Assembly (NCBI GenBank): GCA_017979445.1
Contig: CM030709.1
Span: 7,916,001-7,980,000, forward strand
Direction: 5' to 3'
From: Akebia trifoliata
Lineage: Eukaryota; Streptophyta; Magnoliopsida; Ranunculales; Lardizabalaceae
Length of the DNA stretch: 64,000 nt
Part shown: positions 55,267 through 64,000 of the stretch, piece by piece
Layout of the letters: each line of letters starts with the position of its first letter
Numbering within the stretch: the first letter of the stretch is position 1
Position numbers and translations under genes: made by a program
The notes under the pieces: generated by a model
The model's input: only the letters and a program-made list of their open reading frames with translations
Told to the model about the DNA's origin: nothing
Database searches by the model: none

Positions 55267-58200
55267 TTAAATTAGGTGGGCGTCCAATGATGAAAGAGTT
55301 TCTTCCTCAAGGTCCCTCTGGAGTGGGAACAGTAGGTGCTGAAACCTAAGAGTAGATTCTAGAAGGTTTGGCAATGTCGTCTTTGGATTCCAATCTTTTC
55401 ACCAAAGTAAAAAAATAATAGTAAGAAAATCGCAGTGGTGTTATTTCCAGTGAGACTCATAGCAGATGAAAGGATTAAAAAGCTCACTTACCGAGCTGCC
55501 TATTGATGATGGCCATATCAGGAATGCATTTACCGATTTTATCATCATTTGAGCTAGCGTCAATGGTTGAGGTATCCGAAGAAGATTCACCAGATACCTT
55601 TGCATATAACTTTAAGGGAGAAATTCCATGCAAATTAACAACATGGATGGTAGATATGGTCAACCACCTAATAAATGAAAATTAGACACGAATACCTGTT
55701 TCATTGTTTCGGCAAGTTGTTTCCGTGTAACTCCATTCTTGGGATTGCCCACATTGAAAATCTGCCCATTGGCACGTGATGGGTTTTCCTGAGAAATTTT
55801 AGTTGTGGAAGGAAGATTAAGCACCCATTAATCCATGTTCAAATTCAAAGATATAAAGGGGAAGATATAGATAGGAAGAAAACCAATTACAATAATAAGT
55901 AGAATGGCCTCAATGACATCCCTGATATAGACAAAGGTATGTTGAGACTGTTGACCGTCGAAGAGCCTAAGCGACTTGCCTCGAAGGAGATCCTGAATGG
56001 AGGATAAAGAAAGAATAAGAGGGAAATTGTTCCATTGAAGACAAGAAGCGAAAATTTGCAGTTCTATTAAAGTGAGGAGCTATACTGACTTGGGTGAAGT
56101 GAGATAGAACTCTTGGAACGACTTCGCATGGATTACGATCCATTCTTCGGCCTATACAGTTGAATGGTCTTACAATAGTGAACTCGAGGCCATTTTGAGA
56201 AGCCTCTCCTAAACAGGTTTTAGAGAAGTAAGATAAAATATCTCATTGGAATAACCTTTAAGAAGTATATATATTGTACGAGAATTTTTACCGTACCATA
56301 TATTAGCCTTTCAATTAGTTGCTTTGCACAGGCATAGGACCACCTCTGTTTCGCAATTGGACCATAAACACAAGGAGAAGCGTCTTCCTTGAGGACAGAG
56401 AAATTGGCCTCCTGCACAAAAGGTGAAACAACACAATCTATTTTCAAAAAACTGAACATGAAATGTTAAGATCTACATGAGTTCCATACAGAAAATTTGC
56501 TCTGCCGTTTTTCGAATCAAAATTAAGTAGAAAACACAGAATCTGTCTATATCTCAACTCCTTCATTTTCAGTACATAATTTGGTGTGAAAAGGCCAACG
56601 TTTCAGCTGAAGTAAGTCCCTCACTGTATTGATGACGAGGATCATCATCATCAATGACATAAGATGCTAGTCAGGCACATTTGAGGCATTCTTGCTTCCA
56701 TGTGCCAAGGGAACCATCCATTGCCACAGATACAAGCATCACAAGATAATATTGGAAAATTCATAATGCACAAAAATATTTATATATGCATAAACAACTT
56801 GATTAGTAACTTGAATGCAAAAAATGATTAAAAAGGACAAAAAATCAATCATTTAAAAAAAAAACTTAATCTAATTCTAATTAGTAGAAGTTACCAATCA
56901 TAAAGACTGGTTGCTTGTTCAAATTACCTTTTGTTTTCAATAGGCAGATGAAGTTGTCATTGTTGATTCCACCTTGAGTATTTTTGTTCTGCTATTAAAG
57001 TGTGTTTAGAGATGAGTTCTTGGTCAAAAATCTCCTGATTGCTGATGTCAGAGTGAGACTAACTCTCAGTTTTCAGCAGGAGCTGTATTTAAGAGGTTAA
57101 AGGCTCCATTTTCCACGTAGAGTAAAAAAATACCTTAAGCTATTACATTGTACTTATCATGGTTGTAAATCCAGATTTTGGGAGCTTATTGCAACTCTTT
57201 GAGAACTATTTGAATCGGTTGATCTACTACAACTCATCCAAATCAAACCCTCCAAACCATTTCCACATTAATTGATAAATGTACATTTAATGAAAAAAAA
57301 ATGGTTTATTACATTCAAACCATACCATTGTGTGCGTGTGTGTGTTTGGCGGGGGGGGGGGGGGGGGGGGGGGCAAGAAATTCTAAACCCAGAGTATGTG
57401 TGATAGCAGAGAAAATGTCTTCTAGGAAAATCAATCAATCAAAAATCGATCTCAAAAATTCTAGAATTCTTTAAAGAAAATATATGCCTTACAAAATCTA
57501 GAATTCTTTAAAAAAAAAATTGCCTTAAAAAAACTATCAACCATAAGAATCTTTAATGACAATGATCAAATGCTTGGGTTAGGAACATGGTTTTAAAACC
57601 CAAATTCAAGTGAGTTGGAATGGATTCAGAGGTCACCAAGTTTGAGTTTTACGCTCTCAATTAGATCATCTCATTGACTTCTCTTAAAAAAAATCAAGAC
57701 TAATATTTTTGTAACTTCAGCATTTGTTCAAACAGATTGACAGAACTAAGATAAAGAATTTCATAAGGAACATTTGTAAAGAACCCATATTTTTTTATTA
57801 ATCAAGAAATTTCCATTCTAAAACAATCCAAATTAAGATTGAAATGAAATTCGCAGTGAAACGGAGAGATCAAACCTATACCTGATGCAAAGGCTCATCC
57901 TTAGGAAGGAAGCTTCCAATAGTTTCGCCATAAACTTCGGACGAAGAGAAATGAATCAATCGTTTCTTATTCTCTGAACATAACATGACCTGAACCAGAT
58001 ATCAACAAACATTTAATCAAATAAGCATGGAAATGAAATTGAAAAGAAAAACGAAAGAAAGAAAATCAAACAAACCCAATTCAAGAAACCCTAGAATTTA
58101 AAATACCCACCAAAGAAATTTCATCCACAAAATTTCTGCAAATAGTATGAGTCGGCCGGGCGTTAGCACCCAAATCGCAGAACACACCAAGATTGACAAT

Positions 58201-58557
58201 CTACAAACAAAACCTCAATTGATCAACAAGAAACCCTAAAAGTCCAATTTTAAAACTATAAGGAGATCGATCAGAAGTAGAATTTGTAATTTTTACCACA
58301 TCCGCATTCTCGATGAGAAATTCCAAGTGGACATCGTACTTTTTGTCAAACTTGTGAAACTCGATCCGATTGTGCCAAGGAAGCGATTCCTCAAAGAGAT
58401 GAACGATATTTTCATCGGAGGTGTCGATCACGATGACCTTGTGAGGAGTTACTGAAAGTAGTGTATCACAGAGATTTGATCCAATGAATCCTCCACCACC
58501 AATCAAACAGATCGTTAATGGTGTGATCACTTTCCTATCCAAATCAAACCTCTCCAT
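55267..58557 (-). CDS. UDP-apiose/xylose synthase-like protein, copy B'
   Basis: Nine exons in transcript order: 58297-58557, 58111-58200, 57882-57989, 56297-56411, 56090-56208, 55891-55992, 55696-55788, 55492-55609, 55267-55394. Phases agree; 377 residues. Extended SDR: GGGGFIG (20-26), HFSSSEVYG with Ser134 in place of the canonical Cys, an intact YxxxK as Tyr179-ACA-Lys183, FTIVRPFNCIGRR, GQIFNVGNPKNG and IPDMAIINRQL. The early Cys is kept (GVFCD). It differs from copy B by one codon less in exon 2 and by the longer C-terminus, which is like that of copy A. Intron 3 (56412-57881) is long, as in B, and holds the poly-G run. The gene looks functional at sequence level; loss of the second active-site Cys makes canonical apiose formation doubtful, as in B. 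Confidence 0.92.
57351..57373. repeat. Poly-G run of 23 in intron 3 of AXS-like B'
   Basis: 23 consecutive G on the plus strand, preceded by a GT-rich stretch. Copy B has only a short purine-rich stretch at the matching site. The length may be a consensus artefact. Runs like this can form G-quadruplexes. Confidence 0.9.
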
Positions 58558-58671
58558 TGTTGCATTAAATGGTAAAAAGGAGAGTTTCAGAGAAGAAACG
58601 AAGAAGAACAAGAGAGGGGTTTCGAGGGTTTTGCTTTCTTTCCTAAGCTTCAGAAAGACTGATGTTTCTTT

Positions 58672-58686
58672 AACCGCTTTTTAAAT
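58672..58686 (-). promoter_or_regulatory. Core promoter of AXS-like B'
   Basis: TATTTAAAAAGCGGTT on the minus strand, 115 bases upstream of the ATG, the same as before copy A. Further upstream, AAGTAGGGGCAATTTAGTAA is shared with copy B. Confidence 0.6.
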
Positions 58687-58796
58687 AAGAGAAAAGCGAG
58701 GGAAGGAACCAAGAAGCAGATAACGAACCAAGTAGGGGCAATTTAGTAATTGTGTATATTAGAAGAGAGATTTTATAGGCACACCAACTTTTACTG

Positions 58797-59110
58797 TACA
58801 AAAGAAGAGTGACCCTATATCTCTTTATCCTCGTTTACCCTATAATCTATGAATAATGATGTATTTAAAACTGTAATTATTCCAATAATAATAAATATAA
58901 CGTATAGCGGCGGATAAATCCACTGCTATAAGTTTGATTCTATAACGGCGGATTTTTCAGTCGCTGAACTTATAGCTACCGAGGCTGTTGAGTTGAAAAT
59001 TAGATCCGTCGCTAATCCCCGTCGTCATAACCTATAACTACAAATTTACTACCCTATAGCGGTGGATAAATCCGTGACTGTATACATTTTTTCTTATAGT
59101 AGTATCATAC
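58797..59110. mobile_element. CACTA-like terminal region, degenerate
   Basis: Several subterminal motifs of the type AGCGGCGGATAAATCC, TAACGGCGGATTTTTCAG and AGCGGTGGATAAATCC occur within 200 bases, plus the inverse CCGTCGCTAATCCCCGTCG. The right edge TTTTTTCTTATAGTAG is close to a CACTA terminus (TTTTTCTTGTAGTG). No transposase is present. It begins exactly where similarity between the two AXS blocks ends. Confidence 0.4.
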
Positions 59111-62100
59111 AATCGTTGGGGCATGCATGGTTTTTTTTATTTTTTGAAATGTTTTGATGAATTGGGTTTGTTTTATTATGGGCTTCTTTTTTATTGTTTT
59201 TAGATTTTATTTAAAATTTCATTTTGGTTTTTGTTGACATTCTATGGTATGTTCTATCAACTTGAGACATTTGTATCTTTCTCATCAATGTATGATTGTT
59301 GGGGTCTTTGTTCCACATATTTAGGCTTGGATTTCAGACTTTAATTTGAAATTGATCTTGTAGGTTTCTTTGTTCCAGTGTAAATTTAGTCTTGGCTTTC
59401 TTTTCTTATCTTTTCATGGTAATGGCATGGTTGAGTTTTTGGGTTTGTTATCTATGTTGATTCATTTTTTATTTTTTTTTGTTCAGATTCATGTGAAAAT
59501 TCAGAGAGGAATAATTAACCACGAGTCTTTGAGGTTTTCGGAAATTGTTCGATTCAAAGAGGTAAGAGGTAAAATTTCCTTACATTAGGCCATCCCACAT
59601 GTTAAATAATATCACTAGCAAGCATGATTCATTGATCATGTTTAGCTAATGTGATTAAATTCTATAGAACCCATGAAAACAAATGGGCATGAAATAAGCT
59701 CCTCCCCCTTTAACAAAAACATCATTTATTATATTCATTTACTTAGCGTAGTTTCTTTGTTTGTTACCCTACAATAAAACAAATTATGGAATGTGAAAAC
59801 CAAGTTTCATTACTTAACTTTTAATTGAAATTTATTCATCCAAGTTTACTATCTTAAGTTTACTACCTTGAAAGAGGAATAATTAAAAAAAAAAAAAACA
59901 ATTAGGGATGAAGTAAACATGTAAAGCATGATCAAATTTGTTTATTTATTTGGCTTCTGTGTCATGTAAGAAATACTATATTATTGCATTTGTAATTCTG
60001 ATTCAATGATCCCTAATCAAAATGCAACAATTGGTATTGATCTTATATTTTTAGACACGTGAATTCAACTCTAATAAAGCTTTTCTTCTTATCTAATATG
60101 AGCAGTCTTAATCCAATGTTATGGTCAAGGGCTGAAATTTCTATATGGGAGCTGTCATCAAGCTCCGAGCAGTATCCTATGAGCTCTAGGTGACAGCACT
60201 GCGAGCCATTGTTTGAAGTATTTAGTATAAACTGAAGCACTAAGAGCAATATCACGCAGTTGTTCATGCTTGTAGCGACCAAGTTCCAGTGAAAAGGACA
60301 GAGACACTTCCCAACCAAAAAGCAAAGTTCCCAGAGAGAGCTCAAAATCCAGTTGGAAAAGGAAATTCAATTAAAGATAAGCTGCCCATGAGCATCATGG
60401 CATAGGTAAAAGGGAACGAGGAGGCAAGCCCGTGCCCCCCCCCATTTTCTGCATATCTTGGTCATCCGATATGACATGAATCACTGAACTTGCACTATTT
60501 AAGTCAACACAGCAACATTCCTTTGGAAATCCAAAAGAAGAATCTATTCGAGGGGGACATAAGAGATATTATGGTCCACCACAGAGAATTATTTGATTCT
60601 TGCATCCCAAAGAATTTCCATGATACATCAGAACAATGCAAGTGACATTAGTGTTGTTCTTGGAAATGCTTTTACAGGTGGATCTAAATTTATGTTAAAA
60701 TGCTCTATGAGAAACCATTGATACTTGCATAATGTAGCAACTTTCATCCTATAACATTAATGGAAAACTAAAAATTAGAAAATGAATTATTTCTTACTTG
60801 TAAAATGTTAATACAGATGTGTTGTTTTTTAAGTCTAAAATAGTTAAAAACACATAATAGACCTGAGATCAATCATCTTTAATGAGTTTCTGCTCCCCAT
60901 CGCCGTGTATTATTTGAGTTTCCCTTGGTACATTCATGCATGTAATTCTAATTTTTTATGGGTTTTGATTTTGGTTGTTGTTGTTGTCCTGAGTATGATC
61001 ATTTCATTCTGGTTGATTCTGCAGGTAGTATGTTCAGGCACATGGGACATTACATGTTTCATTGAGTATTTATGTGACCAATTTCTTGAAACTATTGACG
61101 GTTTTCGGCCTTGGATATATATATATATACGAGTAAGATTCCATTGAATAAAAAAACTTTCCATTTGCTTTACATGGTGTAGTATTTGGTCCTCATTTAT
61201 AGGAATATTTTTTGTTTTTACATGAATGTGCACCTATCTTTTTTTCTTCTGATCATAATTCAATTTAGGTCTTGATCATTGCTTGTTTTGTCCATGTTGT
61301 GCATTTTAGTACACTACTCATTCAACACAAACAAAGCCAAGAAGTGAGTGAGAATGGATATGAAGATGAAAACTAAAATGGGTTGAGGTGGTTAATAATC
61401 ACTGTGAAAGTGCTATTCTTGAATGCTATAATATGATATTTTATCTTTTTTTCTCTTTCTGAATTTGCAGGTGAAGAATGTGATATAAAAACCCTTCAAT
61501 GATCATCTACCTTTGCTAGAAGCCAGTAGGTCTCCCTCCTTACCCAATAACTTAAAGTAAATATATTATCATTCTTTGGCATTTTTGGGATCAATTCACC
61601 CATTTCAATGGAAAATTTGTTGATAATTTGAAAAATCAGATTTTGGTAAATTGAGGCCTGTAGACTTAGGTGATGTCTGAGTTTATAGGTGAATATGTAT
61701 GTACACACACAAGAGTTTACATGTGCCTACGACATGATCATCCTCTTTGAGGCTAAAGGGTAAAAGAGATTCTTGGAAAAAGAAATAAAGTTGAAATTTT
61801 CTCAAGATGCTTGCAAGTTAAAATTAAATGGCCCTATTGTGTTTTCCCACTGTCAAACCACTTACTAGATGTCCATTTTTTAGAAATCACATGATATTAG
61901 TGGCCTTACTTAGAAATCCACCTACATAACAAAATAAATTTCACGAGGGATTCCTGTCAGTTGGTTTCAAAGAAATCACGAATTTATTATCATGGGTATA
62001 AAAACTAGGAGTGCAATGAAAATGGGGGATTTAAGCAGGCCTCTCCACCTTTTGGTGAATATTTGGGATACTTTCCTTGTGTTTTCAAACTGAAGAGATT

Positions 62101-62220
62101 CCCCGGCCCCCTCCTCTACCCCGACCTCCACCTTGTCTTTTATTATATACTAATGAAAATGGGGAACGGATCAAGGGACATATGTAAAAACAATTTAACA
62201 TTAATAAATTTTCAAAATAT
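59111..62220. other. Region without a confident gene
   Basis: A few exon-like pieces occur on the plus strand, for example 59489-59561 between an intron-like TTTGTTCAG and GTAAGA (reading HVKIQRGIINHESLRFSEI) and a piece near 61025-61120. I could not join them or assign a family. On the minus strand a 70-codon frame at 60158-60370 (with GRYKHEQLRDIALSASVYTK) is also unassigned. They may be remnants of a decayed gene. Confidence 0.35.
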
Positions 62221-62221
62221 G

Positions 62222-62322
62222 GGTTAGAAGTTTGGGATTGAGCTGATTTTTTGTGAGGATGATATCTATGATGGGAAGATCATCCGGAAAAAAAATCATT
62301 CCAATCTGAAACTTCTAACCCC
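62222..62322. repeat. Fold-back MITE, family 5, first of a tandem pair
   Basis: GGTTAGAAGTTTGGGATTGA and ATCTGAAACTTCTAACC are inverted ends. The centre has GTGAGGATGATATC against GGGAAGATCATCCGG. A second copy in the same orientation follows 70 bases later. Confidence 0.7.
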
Positions 62323-62393
62323 ATTGAAAGTGATTTAGAATGTGGACTGTCAATTTTTTGCCAATAATTTGTTAATCACTTTTGATGGATTTA

Positions 62394-62495
62394 GAAGTTT
62401 CAGATTGAGTTGATTTTTTGTGAGGATGATCTTCTCATCGCAGTGACCATCCTCGCAAAAAATAAGCTCAATCCAAAATCTCTAACTCATATTTT
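62394..62495. repeat. Fold-back MITE, family 5, second of a tandem pair
   Basis: TTAGAAGTTTCAGATTGAGT and ATCCAAAATCTCTAAC are inverted ends. The centre has TTTTTTGTGAGGATGATC against GTGACCATCCTCGCAAAAAA. It is closer to a perfect palindrome than its neighbour. Confidence 0.7.
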
Positions 62496-63600
62496 GAATA
62501 ACCATTGTTTTTGCATATGGCACATGAACTGCCCCCATGAAAATGATATATCCTCTTATTCATCTTTAATTCTTGAAGTAGATAGAATCTTATAGTTGAA
62601 GAGGAGGGTAAAAAAAGCCTGTAAGTTAAAGTAAATGGAATCATATGACTGGTTTTGAGAAGAAAAATCATTTTTTGATTACAGATTGATAATAATGACA
62701 TTTAGGTCATTTTTCATTAGTTGATTAGAGAAGACCGAAGTCAAGGGGCATGTCGTCAATTTAAAACATGGGCATCTTCAATATTCATGAGAAGCATCAT
62801 GCAAACCAATATCTGTAGGGCCTTGGTGGCCATAAAATGTAAAATCAGTTTAATTGGTAAAATCTACTTGTGAGGCCTTTAAAATTTATTTTTCAAAATA
62901 GATTGGTGGATAAGATCTTATGAAATATACACGAGAAATTTTGCACAAACGCCCAAAATTGTGTGGTTTTAAATCAAACAATGGCACTTCATAGATTTCG
63001 ACTGCCAACAACTCATCTGGATCCTACTCACTCCAATCAATTTCTATTGAAGAAAGCTATTTATTTAAGCATCTTAAAATAGGAAACTGATTTCTTTAGC
63101 ACTAATCTTTATAATTTTGGTAAAATATAATAAGAAGTCTTTACAGTTCAACTTTTGTTGAGTCATGCATTCATCCTGATATTGTTGTATTCTTGTGCAT
63201 TCAATTACATGTAGCAAATAACTTCAGGTCGATGAAGAAATACATCTTGTAAAGTCGTTTGTTCATATCTAGAACGAGAACTGTTAAATGTAAAACTACA
63301 ATAATGATGAAACATAACTTTTTTACCAATGAGCTATTGACCTTTGTATTATCATTAAGTAGTTTTCTTGGACACAACTTCATTGTTGTAACTGGGGTAT
63401 GTATAACTATTTTTATGTTTCTTTCTTTTTTTTTTTTTTTGTCCTAATGCAAGGTATAAATTGGTTTTCTTTGTTTATTTTTTTGACTTCACCTTACCTT
63501 GGATGGCATCCTGTTGTCACTACTGTCCTTCCTTCTCTATCTTCATTTCATCTTCAATTTGTTCACTATTCTTCTATTTGAGGCGCGAACATTGGTTACA
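62496..63600. other. Region without recognised features
   Basis: AT-rich DNA with short open frames only. No gene, RNA gene or transposon end was identified. Confidence 0.45.
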
Positions 63601-63788
63601 TGAGATTTCTTTCAAATTAATTTCTATGCTTATTGTTGAAAAAAAATAATTGAAAATTTATTAAATTCAATAGAATAAAATTTAATTTTTCTATTCGCAA
63701 TTACGTTGCTACAAAATTTTAAAATATAAAAAAATAAAGTTTTACACTTTTACTATAATTCACATGCAACGCATGTGCACGTCACTAG
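63600..63788 (+). mobile_element. Helitron-like 3' end
   Basis: A perfect seven-base-pair hairpin, CACATGC-AAC-GCATGTG at 63761-63777, is followed seven bases later by CTAG (63785-63788). A hairpin about ten bases before a CTRR terminus is the 3' signature of Helitrons. The base after CTAG is G instead of the usual T. The body would extend leftward through AT-rich DNA; I could not locate the 5' end, so the start given is arbitrary. Confidence 0.5.
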
Positions 63789-64000
63789 GATAAAAATGAG
63801 GTCTTAGCATCTACTAATCCACCTTGTTATGAGAAAGCTAATAATTATTTAAATACAAATGTATATTAATATATATTTCAAACCAATTTAAATTAGAGTC
63901 GTGGTAATATGACTTGCCAGGTGGCATACTCAATTGACTCTCTGACGTGGACAAGTTCAGGAACTGTAACTCTATACACCTCAGGATACACTTTTTAATG

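Noticed and set aside
60158..60370. Minus-strand open frame of 70 codons with plausible helical sequence
   Set aside because: No recognisable family, no start context or splice partners. Kept only as a remark in the regional entry.
62815..62960. Possible second SINE (A-box-like CAGTTTAATTGGTAAAA)
   Set aside because: No B box at the right distance was found.

Overview
The window is nuclear DNA of a flowering plant. It has intron-rich genes with GT-AG junctions, plant-specific families (a DYW-type PPR protein, a root-cap domain protein, UDP-apiose/xylose synthase-like genes), AT-rich intergenic DNA full of fold-back MITEs, LINE fragments, and a short insert of chloroplast ycf2. I cannot name the species. 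No prokaryotic features, CRISPR arrays or rRNA genes were seen.

Layout. 0.5-1.6 kb (+): 3' part of a bZIP-type transcription factor. 2.2-4.8 kb (+): secreted root-cap domain (LEA-related) protein, two exons, with an apparent one-base frameshift in the signal peptide. 6.8-7.1 kb (-): small LysM-domain protein. 10.4-13.1 kb (+): DYW-class PPR gene like Arabidopsis At2g27610, broken by one missing base. 13.8-17.4 kb (-): complete nine-exon uridine nucleosidase (URH1-like). 17.4-30.3 kb: repeat-rich gap with MITEs, LTR-like debris, a ycf2-derived plastid insert and a LINE remnant. 30.3-38.1 kb (+): complete eight-exon VPS4/SKD1 AAA-ATPase with a 4.2-kb first intron holding LINE remnants. 39.1-58.6 kb: four tandem UDP-apiose/xylose synthase-like genes on the minus strand, with a truncated SKD1 pseudogene between the second and third. 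58.6-64 kb: no confident gene; transposon ends and hairpins.

The main result is the 39-59 kb array. Its four nine-exon genes share exon phases and a core promoter, and fall into two types in the order A-B-A'-B'. A SKD1 exon 7-8 fragment lies before A' just as the real SKD1 end lies before A. This points to a roughly 10-kb block, from the SKD1 3' end through A and B, being duplicated in tandem. A-type copies have lost the catalytic Lys of YxxxK (A' also the Tyr), while B-type copies keep Tyr and Lys. All four replace the Cys of the canonical SerThr-Cys-Glu-Val-Tyr segment by Ser or Ala. The family is therefore probably diverging away from canonical UDP-apiose synthesis. A' looks like a pseudogene.

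The genes do not form an operon-like pathway. SKD1 next to an At2g27610-like PPR gene, with AXS-like genes nearby, resembles the Arabidopsis chromosome 2 order (At2g27600, At2g27610, At2g27860, from memory), suggesting ancestral microsynteny.
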